Assembly: GCF_002075795.1 (NCBI RefSeq)
Contig: NZ_CP020472.1
Location: 355,001 to 419,000 of the forward strand
Direction of reading: 5' to 3'
DNA length: 64,000 bases
Source of the DNA: Shewanella japonica
Lineage (GTDB): Bacteria > Pseudomonadota > Gammaproteobacteria > Enterobacterales > Shewanellaceae
Below the pieces are notes generated by a model. The model searched no databases. It was not told where the DNA came from and saw only the letters and a program-made list of their open reading frames with translations. The position numbers and the translations under genes were made by a program. Below, piece by piece: positions 37,551-46,971 of the stretch (the first letter of the stretch is position 1; every line of letters begins with the position of its first letter).

Positions 37551-39777
37551 TTTTACTTCCTTTAAAAACCATTGCCACTTTAGCGCCTACACATGCTCTC
37601 GGTGTATCAATAGCATGTTGCTCAGGGAAGCTTAACCTTCCTCCATGGGACTTCATTATCATGTCACTGTAGTAGAGGCCAATTCCCATACCGTCTACTT
37701 TCCTTGAGAAAAATGGTTCGGTAATATCTTCTGCTGGGTCTATAAAACCAGGCCCGTTATCTGCTACGACAATAGACGGGGCTTCAAGATCGTGACTTGG
37801 GCCAACCCAGATGATGGGCTCTTTTTGGTCAGTTTGGCATGACCAATAAATAGCATTATCTATTAAGTTAACTAAAGTAGCCGTCAACATGCGTCTTACA
37901 CCTTTGACTTCAAAATCTTGTTCATGTAGCTTTTCAAAGCCATTGATGAATTTAATCTTGTGATGTGAAAAACGAAGCTTTTGGGTTAGACAAGCAAAAG
38001 AAACTAATCGTGAAGCAGTTAGCTTCTCCATCTTCCCTTTGCTAACCATATACATTGCACCTTGTAGAAGGGAAATTAGTTCTTTTGATTGGTCCTGTAG
38101 TCTCTCTATCTCCACTCCTCCAGAAATAGCTCCATGCAGGTTTCTTACCCCCCTTTCTAATTCGTGAAAGACAGTGATTAAACCTAGCCCTACTCCTGCA
38201 GACGACAGCAAAATATCTTTAGTTTCTTTGTACGATTTAGTCACTTGCTCAACTAAAGATCCAATGACAGGTTGTAGTTTCTTCTCAATTACAACAGATT
38301 TGAGGTCTTGAAGAAGTTCATCTGTACTTTTCTTCTTCGGTGCAGGTGTATCCTGTCCGGGAGGAAGAGTAAGAACATCTCTAAGATGTTTTTTGTCCTT
38401 ATTGCGCTCTGCTTCAAATTCTGTCAGTACGCAAAGCATCGCGTACTGCAGTTCATCGAAAGCTTCATTTTCGATGAAACCTTCCCTATTAGTTTTCTCT
38501 AGAAGACTAGCACTATGCTCAAGATCCAAATGAACTTCTCCAAGCATTAGCTGATTGCTAAGTTTTGCTGTTGGTCTTTGAATACGCCTATGGTCTAGTC
38601 CTAACCAGTCATCGCCGGGCTCCCCGTAGTTGTAGACTCTAAGAGAATCTCTATATACTCGGACGCCTCCTTGGCTTTTTAAAAACTCAGACAAACCAGA
38701 CATCTCGTCTTTCAAGTAACGTTCTTTAACATTGCGATCGAGGTCAAATGCAATGATTGACCCTTTTAGCGGACCGATCCCCAAGCCCTGAGTTTTTCCT
38801 ACTGGCTTTCCCATTAGAGGGCGAGACTCCCTTTTTTTTCTATTTTTCCACCCTTCTTCTCCAGGAGGGGTCTTAATAAAAAACTCTGGGTGAATCTTAG
38901 TCTCACTAATAGTTCGTGGTTCAATTAGGGTGGGGTAGTCTTCTTGAATAGCTTGAAGTGGGGTGAAAGCATAATTGTAGCTGAGGCCAGAATCATCAAT
39001 ACAGAACGTAAATTTGAACATCGCTTGGTCTCGAGCAGTTTCTGGATCGAAAAAACCATTGAGCCAATGTTGGTTCGGCTCCAAAGAGAAGTTAACCGAA
39101 AATCTGGACTGATCATTTTGGCTTTTTTCTTGGGAGTCATTTTCAGGTTTTTGTCCAAATTCAAGGTTTCCACTTGTCATACCTAGTACAGCTCTGTAGA
39201 GCTTACGGACATCCCCACGTCGCCAGTTATGTTTTAAGCCTGAAATTATGATTCTTGTACCGTGGGAATCACCATCGAATACTTTTGGAGAGAGTTCTTC
39301 TATCAGTACAGGGGCTTCATCAAGATATTCATGTTTCTCAAATTTTAGCCAGTCAATACTTACATGTACCTCTGGTTTTCCTATAGATCTTGTCACTAAC
39401 TCGATTTTGGTGCCCAATCGGTGTACCGCAAACCGCCCAACGCCCTTTTCTCCTACAGGAAGCCTCCCTTTAGGTGTGCGAATATCTTTTTTACGAGCCT
39501 CTCCTTTATGCGCATGGGCTGGTTCCATCCAGATGTTAGCCACAGTCTCGTAGTCCATTCCAAAGCCGTCATCGATGATCTCTATTTCACCATTATCCTT
39601 ATCGATGTTCAAAAGAGTTAATGAAACGTCATTTGCATCGGCATCATAAGAGTTTTTAATTAGTTCAAATAAGGCCAGAGTATGGTTTTTTATGAGCTGC
39701 TCACCCAATAATTCCATAAGCCTTGCTCTTGGTCGGAAGTTTTTTTCTTCAGCTTTTAATCGGCTTTTATCATTCAT
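37540..39777 (-). CDS. Dual-GHKL ATPase: Hsp90/MORC-like plus histidine-kinase-like domains
   Basis: A 745-residue soluble protein with two GHKL ATPase sites. The first (about 25-180) is Hsp90/MutL/MORC-like: ELIKNSYDADA (38-48), DDGFGM (69-74) and GEKGVGRFAVHRLG (109-122). The middle holds a conserved VRVYRDSLRVYNYG block near 372-385. A helical DHp-like region includes FHELERGVRNLH (537-548), where His538 is a candidate phosphoacceptor. The C-terminal HATPase has NLIDNAIYW (637-645), DNGPGF (673-678), EPFFSRK and GMGIGLYYS (696-704). No TM or nuclease domain is seen. It probably passes phosphate to the receiver protein encoded downstream. Confidence 0.8.
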
Positions 39778-39876
39778 GATTGTGTGCCTTAGAGATCCCT
39801 AGTTATGGAGGACCTTAATAATATATATGGATAACCTACTGTATATCAAAATATTTGCTTTGGTACTTAAAGTTGA

Positions 39877-41094
39877 TCAGAGAAATCTGACTACCTTCTG
39901 TGATAAAAGAAACAAGGCTTGTTTTCTTTCTTCAAAGTAGTCGTGTTGATCATAGATCCCCTCAAAACCCTTTAACTTGTGATTTAAGCATCTCTCGGCC
40001 ACATGGCCGGGGGTGCCTTGTTTTGCCAGTAGCGTACGACAAGTGCGGCGCATGTCATGTACCGTAAAGTGTGGCATGTCGCCCATCAAGTTAGGCGGTT
40101 GTTTCTTCTTACCTGCTTCATGACCAAATAGCTTAGTAATCGCTCTGTTAAGCGTGTCGGGGCCCATGTGAGGGCTCTTGCTGGCTCTTCGGCTAGGAAA
40201 GACATACTCAGAGCCAAATCCTCTTATCTTCAACTCCTCAAGCCATTTCAATACTTCTGGTGCTAAAGGAGTAGTAAAGCCAACATTGGTCTTACTACGC
40301 TCCTTTGGTAAGTGCCATAAGCCATTCTCTAGTTCAAACTCTTCCCATCTCGCTTCACACAATTCAGATTTACGTACCCCTAAACAAACCAATAATGCAC
40401 AGGCCAGATAGTTGTCACGGCTGAAGCTAGTGCTGTTCTCTCTCGCAATACGGAAAAACGATGTTAACTCTTCTTCGCTTAATGCGCGGTCTTTGCTTTG
40501 CTCTATGCCGCCAGCGTCTCTAACAGTAAAAGCAGAAGCAGGATTGCCTTGCAGAAGGTCCAACTTAATACCGTGATTAAAAAGCTGCTTACAATGGCCT
40601 AGAGCGTCATTGGCGATTGTCGGGCGACCTGAATCATTAATCGCTGTGATTGCTGTGCGAATATCACGGGCGGTAATTCTATCGAGTGGGATGTCGCCGA
40701 TGTGTGGGGCGATATCTTTGGTGTAAACACGTTTAGGGATATTCGGGTGTTTAAGGCGCGTAACTAAAGTTGGGTACCAATCTTCAAATAAGTCGTTAAC
40801 GGTTTTAATGCTTTCTTGTTCGGCACGTTTACGCTGCAAGAGGGGATCAAAGCCTTCACGGACTTGCTTCATTTTGGTAGCGGCTTCTAGGCGGGCATCT
40901 GATAATGGGAGATCTTTAACCTTACCAAGCGTCATTTCACGGCGCTTTTTATTGGAGGTAAAGCGTAGCATCCAGCTTGCGGTACCTGATGCTGGAACTA
41001 CTAGGTATAAGCCCTCACCATCAGCATGGCGCTGTGTTTTCTCGCCACCAGCCTTAATGAGCGTTTCTACTTTCTTAACCGTTAACTTACCCAT
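39877..41094 (-). CDS. Tyrosine recombinase/integrase (P4-type, DUF4102 N-terminus)
   Basis: A 405-residue phage P4-like integrase. The N-terminal arm-binding DUF4102 domain (1-90, with HADGEGLYLVV) is followed by a SAM-like core-binding domain (95-190) and the catalytic domain. The catalytic set is visible: Arg241 (GVRKSELCE), Lys268, His346 and Arg349 (HDMRR), His372 and the nucleophile, probably Tyr381, in IYDQHDY. It would integrate and excise the element. It is transcribed away from yicC and lies 200 bp from its 3' end, the expected layout for an island inserted there. Confidence 0.93.
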   Translation of the reverse strand: MGKLTVKKVETLIKAGGEKTQRHADGEGLYLVVPASGTASWMLRFTSNKKRREMTLGKVKDLPLSDARLEAATKMKQVREGFDPLLQRKRAEQESIKTVNDLFEDWYPTLVTRLKHPNIPKRVYTKDIAPHIGDIPLDRITARDIRTAITAINDSGRPTIANDALGHCKQLFNHGIKLDLLQGNPASAFTVRDAGGIEQSKDRALSEEELTSFFRIARENSTSFSRDNYLACALLVCLGVRKSELCEARWEEFELENGLWHLPKERSKTNVGFTTPLAPEVLKWLEELKIRGFGSEYVFPSRRASKSPHMGPDTLNRAITKLFGHEAGKKKQPPNLMGDMPHFTVHDMRRTCRTLLAKQGTPGHVAERCLNHKLKGFEGIYDQHDYFEERKQALFLLSQKVVRFL

Positions 41095-41134
41095 AACCCA
41101 CCTCTAATCCTGCATGATCTCGGTGAGAACTATT

Positions 41135-41231
41135 TACCCACCACTTACCTTTGTGGTAAGTCTATCATACCCACCACATTAACCACCAGTTGGTGGTGGT
41201 TAATGGTGTATTAAAGAATACGGTGGTGGAA
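41135..41231. repeat. Repeat cluster upstream of integrase (possible arm-type/att region)
   Basis: A 10-bp direct repeat TACCCACCAC occurs at 41135-41144 and 41168-41177. An inverted repeat TTAACCACCA/TGGTGGTTAA lies at 41179-41188 and 41194-41203. GGTGGTGG recurs at 41222-41229. A smaller hairpin (CTTACC/GGTAAG) is at 41145-41160. Such clusters just upstream of integrase genes are commonly arm-type binding sites or integrase autoregulation sites. Confidence 0.5.
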
Positions 41232-41294
41232 AGTTGTCTGAGGTAAGTCTTTGTATTTTATAGCTTTGAATGCAATAAAATACAGTCCTAACTA

Positions 41295-42158
41295 TTATTC
41301 GATATTTTGGATTTGCTCACGCATTTGCTCAATCAATACTTTAAGCTCTACCGCTGCTGCAGTGACTTCTGCGCTGATTGATTTAGACGCTAGGGTGTTA
41401 GATTCACGGTTGAATTCTTGCATCATGAAGTCTAGACGGCGGCCTTGTGCGCCACCTTTTTTGAGGATTAAGCGCGTTTCAGCAACGTGTGCGTCAAGGC
41501 GGTCCATCTCTTCTGCGACATCCATCTTTTGTGCAAGTAGTACCATTTCTTGTTCCATACGGGCTGGATCAAGTTCGCCAGTGATTTCGGCTAAGCGGTT
41601 GGTGAGCTTGTCACGTTGCCATTGCATAACGGCTGGCATGTGTTCACGCACGATTGCTACTTGCTCGACAATTTGGTCTAGGCGAGTTTGCAACATAGTG
41701 TTGATGGCTTCACCTTCACGGCCACGGGCTTCAATAAATTGTGCAACAGCGCCGTCAAATGCACTAAGTAAATCTTTATTAATTTCACCCATGTCTTGTT
41801 CTGCACCGGCCATCACACCAGGCCAGCGTAGTATGTCTGCTAAGTTAAGTTCACCGTGGCTAGATTCTTTCTTTAACCAATCAGCAGCGTTCAGCAGTTG
41901 TTTGGCTAAGTCTTGGTTTAGGCGCATTTCACTGCTGCCAGACTCTGATAATTCGTAACGTAAGTTTACTTCTACTTTGCCGCGGTTTAAGCGCTTACGC
42001 AGGCGATCACGTAATACAGGCTCAAGGCTACGCATTTGCTCTGGTAAACGCAGGTAGGTTTCCAAGTAGCGTTGATTGACTGAGCGGATTTCCCAAGAGG
42101 CAGTGCCCCATTCGGCTTTATGCTCAATGCGAGCGTAGGCGGTCATACTTTGGATCAT
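41295..42158 (-). CDS. yicC: YicC family endoribonuclease-like protein
   Basis: A 287-residue protein starting MIQSMTAYARIEH and ending with the conserved EQMREQIQNIE tail, so the coding sequence is intact despite the island next to its 3' end. The N-terminal YicC-like domain and the C-terminal DUF1732 helices (ARMEQEMVLLAQKMDVAEE) are complete. YicC proteins are reported as RNA-cleaving factors that influence small RNA stability. The 3' end of yicC is a known attachment site for some mobile islands, which fits the integrase 200 bp away. Confidence 0.95.
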   Translation of the reverse strand: MIQSMTAYARIEHKAEWGTASWEIRSVNQRYLETYLRLPEQMRSLEPVLRDRLRKRLNRGKVEVNLRYELSESGSSEMRLNQDLAKQLLNAADWLKKESSHGELNLADILRWPGVMAGAEQDMGEINKDLLSAFDGAVAQFIEARGREGEAINTMLQTRLDQIVEQVAIVREHMPAVMQWQRDKLTNRLAEITGELDPARMEQEMVLLAQKMDVAEEMDRLDAHVAETRLILKKGGAQGRRLDFMMQEFNRESNTLASKSISAEVTAAAVELKVLIEQMREQIQNIE

Positions 42159-42463
42159 GTTTGAACCCTGATTAAGTTAGCGGCAATTGTATGGTGTCGA
42201 TTATAGTCTGCTAGCAGTGAAGGTCAAAGTATACAAAAGCTTATGGACTAGGTTTTACATTAATATGCAACTTACGCCGACTTTTTAGGTCATATTGGCT
42301 ACATATGTGCGGGCGAATGGATTTATCAAGGCTGCTTGTTACTGGTAATTAACGTGTTGTTGGCAATGAGCATCGAATTACACGATTGAATTGTTTATAG
42401 TAAGCCTACATCTGCTGCTTGTGCCTGATAGGTTTAGCTGTTTTATTATTTTGGAGTAGTCAA
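42159..42463. other. Divergent intergenic region between yicC and lgt
   Basis: About 305 bp with no gene that I can support. Promoters for both neighbours must lie here, but no strong -35/-10 pair or operator palindrome stands out. Confidence 0.5.
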
Positions 42464-43246
42464 TTGGACCATTTTGTGTGGAATCTCGACCCTGTGTTAA
42501 TTTCGTTTATGGGTCTTAAAGTACATTGGTATGGTGCCTTGTTTGCCTTGGCCATTGCGAGTGGGTTTCAGGTAATGAAGCGCATGTATAAAAAAGAAGG
42601 CTTGGATGTTGAATCGCTCGATAATCTACTGATGTACTGTGTGATAGGGATTATTGTTGGCGCACGTTTAGCACACTGCTTTTTTTACGATCCAAGTTAC
42701 TATTTTGCCAACCCGATGAAAATTTTAGCTATTTGGGAAGGCGGTTTAGCCAGCCATGGCGGCGGGTTAGGGGCGATATTAGCGCTGTATTATTACAAGC
42801 GTAAAACCGATATGCCGTTTTTGTTTTTGCTCGACAGATTAGCCATTGCGACCGCGATATTTGGCTTTTTTGTGCGTATGGCCAACTTCGCCAATTCAGA
42901 AATTTTAGGTCTGCCGACCACTAAGCCTTGGGGCATTATTTTTGAGCGTGTGGATTTATTGCCGCGCCATCCTGCGCAGTTGTACGAAGCGATAAGCTAT
43001 TTAATTATCTTTATTTCGCTTTATGCTGTGTACAAGTTTACTAACCTAAAAGAAAAGCACGGCGTGATTTTTGGCTTGTTCTTGTGCAGTGTGTTCAGTG
43101 CTCGCTGGGCCATCGAAATGGTCAAGGTTAAGCAAGCTGCATACGCTACAGAATGGACCATGAGTGCAGGACAGTTATTGAGTATTCCATTTTTAGTGGT
43201 AGGCGTAGCCTTACTGATATTACCGTTTGTGAGAAAGCAAAAGTAA
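42464..43246 (+). CDS. lgt: Prolipoprotein diacylglyceryl transferase
   Basis: About 260 residues from TTG at 42464, which has GGAG 7 bp upstream; the frame extends to 42419 without RBS or similarity. Seven TM helices are expected. Key residues are present: SHGGG (equivalent to the essential His), RMANF (Arg and Asn of the Lgt signature) and ARWAIE near the end. It transfers diacylglycerol from phosphatidylglycerol to the lipobox Cys. The signature reads ANSEILG instead of the usual proteobacterial NGELWG, and the C-terminal GQLLSIPFLVVG is more like Bacteroidetes enzymes. It is not next to thyA, so it may be a second, acquired lgt. Confidence 0.85.
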   Translation: MDHFVWNLDPVLISFMGLKVHWYGALFALAIASGFQVMKRMYKKEGLDVESLDNLLMYCVIGIIVGARLAHCFFYDPSYYFANPMKILAIWEGGLASHGGGLGAILALYYYKRKTDMPFLFLLDRLAIATAIFGFFVRMANFANSEILGLPTTKPWGIIFERVDLLPRHPAQLYEAISYLIIFISLYAVYKFTNLKEKHGVIFGLFLCSVFSARWAIEMVKVKQAAYATEWTMSAGQLLSIPFLVVGVALLILPFVRKQK

Positions 43247-43277
43247 ACGCGAGATTGGTTTAATATGAATCGATAAC

Positions 43278-43312
43278 AGGCCGTGACTTGATAAAGTCGC
43301 GGCCTTTTTTTG
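43278..43312 (+). terminator. Rho-independent terminator after lgt
   Basis: A GC-rich stem (AGGCCGTGACT with AGTCGCGGCCT, one mismatch) and a run of seven T, 32 bp after the lgt stop. Confidence 0.8.
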
Positions 43313-43328
43313 TTCTAATTAAGACTGC

Positions 43329-44357
43329 TTAAAATAATGTGTCAATATCGACAGTTTGGCCTTGTTCAAGTTGTTTGATGCCTGCGGTAATAGCGGCGTT
43401 GACAGGGGTACTGACATTGACTTGTCGACCTAGATTGACCACAGCGCCATTGAGATAGTCGATTTCAGTTTGGCGTTTGGCTTGAATATCTTCCCACATC
43501 GATGAGCGGGCTTTAGGGTCAATGTCCAGCATTTGCTTAGCTATGAGGTTAAACAGCCAATCTGGCATTGAGAGTATTAATGGCAACCATGTGGGTTTTA
43601 CTTTGGTAAATTGCGTTAGTGGCAGCTTGGCTTGCTTGCACACGCTTAGCCACTCTTTCATTGCAAGGCTAAGTAGTTTGCGGGTGCGGCGCTGACTGAG
43701 CTGTTCTTTAATGGGCACATCAGTAATGGCGTTTAGTGCATTATTAAGGTTAAGTAGCAATTTCCCGTGGATCACAGGCGCCATATCATCAACAAGGATG
43801 CATTCGCTTTGTTGGGCTTTACGCATTGCCTGTTGTATGGCTTTAGTGTGTTGAGTGCTGGCAAAGGTAAATTGGCCTTCTGTGCCTTTATGAAACGTCG
43901 CATTAGGCTGTTGCAGCACGTTAAATGGGGTAATCCCTTGGCTGACATGACGATGTGTTAAAAGCGGTAATATTTCATCTAAGCTGCCTAAGCCATTTTG
44001 CATAAAAATAATGCTGCTTTGTGAGTGCGTTATTTGCAGTAATTGCTCGGTAATGGCTGCTAGCTGGTGGCATTTTACGGTGACAAAGATAACGTCAAAT
44101 AGTGGAGCTGGGTTTACTTTGTTTTGTAAATTGCTGTTAGAGTCAATATTTTGATTTGTTGCTAGTTCGGTAATTAACGCCTTGGGCATCACTTTTTGAT
44201 GTAAACCTTGGTAACTGGTGAGAGTGATACCTTGGTTTTCAATAATGCTGCGCTTAATTCGCTCGCGGCAGATGAGGCTCACATTCAGTTTTGCCATCAG
44301 TAGTTCGCCTGCGAGGTAGCAGCCGGTAGAGCCAGCTCCAAATATGGCAATATTCAT
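43329..44357 (-). CDS. 2-dehydropantoate 2-reductase-like protein (ApbA/PanE family)
   Basis: About 342 residues from the ATG at 44357 (MNIAIFGAGSTG), which has AAGGAA upstream; the 7-residue longer form from 44378 lacks an RBS. The NADPH-binding GAGSTGCYLAG is at the N-terminus. The C-terminal ApbA_C helical domain contains KLLLNLNNALNAITD (catalytic Lys/Asn region) and SMWEDIQAKRQTEIDYLNG with the Ser and Glu. The family reduces ketopantoate to pantoate for CoA synthesis, but paralogues of unknown substrate are common, so I do not assign panE. It converges on lgt. Confidence 0.83.
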   Translation of the reverse strand: MNIAIFGAGSTGCYLAGELLMAKLNVSLICRERIKRSIIENQGITLTSYQGLHQKVMPKALITELATNQNIDSNSNLQNKVNPAPLFDVIFVTVKCHQLAAITEQLLQITHSQSSIIFMQNGLGSLDEILPLLTHRHVSQGITPFNVLQQPNATFHKGTEGQFTFASTQHTKAIQQAMRKAQQSECILVDDMAPVIHGKLLLNLNNALNAITDVPIKEQLSQRRTRKLLSLAMKEWLSVCKQAKLPLTQFTKVKPTWLPLILSMPDWLFNLIAKQMLDIDPKARSSMWEDIQAKRQTEIDYLNGAVVNLGRQVNVSTPVNAAITAGIKQLEQGQTVDIDTLF

Positions 44358-44505
44358 TATTTTCCTTAACCTTTGCACCGAATCCTAACCCAGTGTGCCT
44401 TTTTGTTAATAAAAATCCAATAAGGGTTTTGTTTAGCGTGGCATCCGCGCAAACAAGTCACTATAATGTGCAGCCAAATATGCACGAAATTAAACTGCAT
44501 AAGCT

Positions 44506-44549
44506 TAGATTCAAATATTAGATGCTGAGTCTAGATTCAAATATTAGAT
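44506..44549. repeat. 18-bp perfect direct repeat upstream of rph
   Basis: TAGATTCAAATATTAGAT occurs at 44506-44523 and again at 44532-44549, 26 bp apart, ending 38 bp before the rph start. It could be a local duplication or a pair of regulator sites in the leader. Confidence 0.8.
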
Positions 44550-44587
44550 ACAGAATTTGTCATCGATTCCACAAATAGGAAATTCAT

Positions 44588-45301
44588 ATGCGCCCAAGCG
44601 ACAGAACACCTGCACAATCTCGTCCAGTTACGATTACTCGTCAATTTACAGCTCACGCTGAAGGTTCGGTGTTGGTTGAATTTGGTGACACTAAAGTTTT
44701 GTGTACCGCAAGTTTTGAAGAAGGCGTACCGCGTTTTCTTAAAGGCCAAGGCCAAGGCTGGGTAACTGCTGAGTACGGTATGCTTCCTCGTTCGACTCAT
44801 AGCCGTATGCAACGTGAAGCTGCCCGTGGCAAACAATCTGGTCGTACTCAAGAAATCCAACGTTTAATCGGTCGTTCTTTACGTGCTGCAGTAGACATGA
44901 AAGCGTTAGGTGAGAACACTATCGTTATCGATTGTGACGTGATTCAAGCTGATGGTGGTACTCGTACTGCTGCAATTACTGGTGCATGTGTTGCACTAGT
45001 AGATGCATTAAACTGGGCGCGCGGTAAAGGCATTTTAAAAACTAACCCACTTAAGTTCTTAATTGCAGCAGTGAGCGTTGGTATTTATAAAGGTGAGCCA
45101 ATCTGCGATTTAGAATACATCGAAGACAGCGCGGCTGAAACCGACATGAACGTAGTTATGACTGAAACTGGCAAGATGATTGAAATCCAAGGCACTGCCG
45201 AAGGTGAGCCGTTCAGCCACGAAGAGTTATTAAGCTTACTTGAGCTTGCTAAGCATGGTATTCGCGAAATCGTGGATACGCAAAAAGCAGCATTAAGCTA
45301 A
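44588..45301 (+). CDS. rph: Ribonuclease PH
   Basis: A 237-residue phosphorolytic 3'-5' exoribonuclease that trims tRNA 3' ends. It starts [14 protein letters not shown], with the RNase PH signature [16 protein letters not shown] near residues 55-70 and [18 protein letters not shown] near 117-134. It is full length with an intact C-terminus. The pyrE gene follows after a 106-bp gap containing a terminator hairpin, the classical rph-pyrE arrangement. Confidence 0.97.
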   Translation: MRPSDRTPAQSRPVTITRQFTAHAEGSVLVEFGDTKVLCTASFEEGVPRFLKGQGQGWVTAEYGMLPRSTHSRMQREAARGKQSGRTQEIQRLIGRSLRAAVDMKALGENTIVIDCDVIQADGGTRTAAITGACVALVDALNWARGKGILKTNPLKFLIAAVSVGIYKGEPICDLEYIEDSAAETDMNVVMTETGKMIEIQGTAEGEPFSHEELLSLLELAKHGIREIVDTQKAALS

Positions 45302-45314
45302 AACGTATTTGATT

Positions 45315-45348
45315 AAGGGGCTCTGTTAATAAGAGCCCCTTTTTTTAA
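45315..45348 (+). terminator. rph-pyrE intercistronic terminator, probable pyrE attenuator
   Basis: A 10-bp perfect stem (AAGGGGCTCT with AGAGCCCCTT), 7-base loop and a run of about eight T. It starts 14 bp after the rph stop and ends about 60 bp before pyrE. This matches the layout of the UTP-sensed pyrE attenuator of enteric bacteria, where ribosomes finishing rph block the hairpin. Confidence 0.75.
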
Positions 45349-45407
45349 GCTTTATTTAGGCTTAGTCGTCATTAAATAAAAACAGATAACAGTGTTAAGG
45401 AGATAAT

Positions 45408-46049
45408 GTGAAAGCATATCAACGTGAGTTTATTGAATTCGCTCTTGAGCGTCAGGTATTACGCTTTGGTGAGTTCACCTTAAAATCAGGCCGTACTAGC
45501 CCTTACTTTTTTAATGCGGGTTTGTTTAATACGGGTCGTGATTTAGCACGTTTAGGTCGTTTTTATGCTGCTGCATTGGTTGATTCTGGTATTGACTACG
45601 ATTTAGTGTTTGGTCCGGCTTACAAAGGTATCCCTATTGCGACAACGACGGTTGTAGCGCTTTGCGATCACCATGATAAAGATGTGCCTTATTGCTTTAA
45701 CCGTAAAGAGAAAAAAGATCATGGTGAAGGTGGCTCGTTAGTGGGTAGCGAGCTTGCAGGTAAAGTGATGCTAGTGGATGATGTGATCACCGCCGGTACT
45801 GCTATTCGTGAGTCGATGGAAATCATCGCAGCCCACGATGCAAGCTTAGCAGGTGTGTTAATCGCACTTGATAGACAAGAAAAAGGCAAGGGCGAGTTAT
45901 CAGCGATTCAAGAAGTTGAACGTGACTTTGGCTGTGCTATCGTATCTATCATTAAGCTAGGTGATTTAATCAATTACTTATCTGAAAAACCAGGAATGGA
46001 AAAAGAGTTAGCGTCAGTGAGCGCTTACCGTGAGCAATACGGTATTTAA
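45408..46049 (+). CDS. pyrE: Orotate phosphoribosyltransferase
   Basis: A 213-residue type I phosphoribosyltransferase. The PRPP-binding motif [17 protein letters not shown] is at about residues 124-140, and the flexible-loop Lys-rich segment [12 protein letters not shown] near 97-108 closes over the active site. It converts orotate and PRPP to OMP in pyrimidine synthesis. An AAGGAGAT RBS precedes the start codon, which is GTG. Expression is probably modulated by the terminator upstream, and a second terminator follows. Confidence 0.97.
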   Translation: MKAYQREFIEFALERQVLRFGEFTLKSGRTSPYFFNAGLFNTGRDLARLGRFYAAALVDSGIDYDLVFGPAYKGIPIATTTVVALCDHHDKDVPYCFNRKEKKDHGEGGSLVGSELAGKVMLVDDVITAGTAIRESMEIIAAHDASLAGVLIALDRQEKGKGELSAIQEVERDFGCAIVSIIKLGDLINYLSEKPGMEKELASVSAYREQYGI

Positions 46050-46067
46050 TCCATCTTCGTTAAAAGT

Positions 46068-46097
46068 AAAAGCCAGACTTAATGTCTGGCTTTTTTG
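46068..46097 (+). terminator. Rho-independent terminator after pyrE
   Basis: An 11-bp perfect stem (AAAAGCCAGAC with GTCTGGCTTTT), 5-base loop and T-run, 19 bp after the pyrE stop. Confidence 0.85.
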
Positions 46098-46134
46098 TGT
46101 TTGTTTTGCAGCTAGCAGGGTTAATGATTGCTAA

Positions 46135-46788
46135 CTAACACTTAGACTGGTGTAAAAACTCAGCACGGGTTGCAGGGTTTGATTTAAAAATCCCGCCTAA
46201 TGCCGTGGTGGTGGTTGAGCTGGTGGAGTCCATCACGCCACGAGATTTAACGCAGTAATGCACCGCATCCATCTTAACGGCAACATCTTTAGTTTCAAGC
46301 AAGGTTTGCAGTGCAACTAAGACTTGCTGGGTCAGCCTTTCTTGTACTTGTGGGCGCTGGGCAAAAAAGCGCACGATGCGGTTTATTTTTGATAAACCGA
46401 TAATTTTAGTGCGAGGCAAATAGGCCACAGTCGCATAGCCATCAATGGTGACTAAGTGATGCTCACAGGTGCTGGTTAGGCTTATGTCTTGCACACGCAC
46501 CATTTCATCAACGCCCATCTTATTGTCGATGACAGTGATTTTAGGGAAGTTCTCATAATCAAGCCCTGAGAAAATCTCATCAACATACATTTTAGCAATG
46601 CGGCGAGGCGTATCCATTAAGCTGTCATCTGATAAGTCTAACGCCATTAGCGTTAACACTTCTTTCATGTGATGCTCAATTTTTTCTTTACGCGCTTCTG
46701 GAGTATGAGTTTGCGGCAGCATCGGGGTTTCTAACCCTTGCTCAGTCAGTGCTGTTTTGACCTTTATTGCAGCTTCACTTAATGCCAT
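46135..46788 (-). CDS. folE: GTP cyclohydrolase I
   Basis: About 217 residues from the ATG at 46788 ([11 protein letters not shown]), placed 6 bp after GGAGG; a 4-residue longer frame starts inside the RBS and is unlikely. The zinc ligands are visible: Cys and two His in TSTCEHHLV, and Cys in [12 protein letters not shown]. It converts GTP to dihydroneopterin triphosphate, the first step of tetrahydrofolate synthesis. It converges on pyrE. Confidence 0.96.
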   Translation of the reverse strand: MALSEAAIKVKTALTEQGLETPMLPQTHTPEARKEKIEHHMKEVLTLMALDLSDDSLMDTPRRIAKMYVDEIFSGLDYENFPKITVIDNKMGVDEMVRVQDISLTSTCEHHLVTIDGYATVAYLPRTKIIGLSKINRIVRFFAQRPQVQERLTQQVLVALQTLLETKDVAVKMDAVHYCVKSRGVMDSTSSTTTTALGGIFKSNPATRAEFLHQSKC

Positions 46789-46918
46789 CTTATCCTCCAA
46801 CCACAGGGGTAATGCGTACTACTGAGTGTATGTTATGAACCGTGATACTGCTGCAAATGCTGTATCACGAGGGAGGGGGATAATAACGTGATTTGAAGCA
46901 AATTAATATTACTGACAT

Positions 46919-46954
46919 AAAAAAAGCCGACCTTTTTAGTCAAGTATCGGCTTT
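46919..46954 (-). terminator. Rho-independent terminator after S9 peptidase gene
   Basis: An 8-bp stem (AAAGCCGA with TCGGCTTT) with a long loop, followed on the minus strand by seven T, 18 bp after the peptidase stop. Confidence 0.65.
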
Positions 46955-46971
46955 AGTGGTGAGGTGACGAA

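Noticed and set aside
41251..41958. Long open frame on the plus strand, antisense to yicC
   Set aside because: It is the mirror of the yicC coding sequence, Ser/Arg-rich and without an RBS or recognisable fold.
44537..44860. Minus-strand frame over the start of rph
   Set aside because: It is antisense to the conserved rph coding sequence and crosses its leader; no protein-like features.
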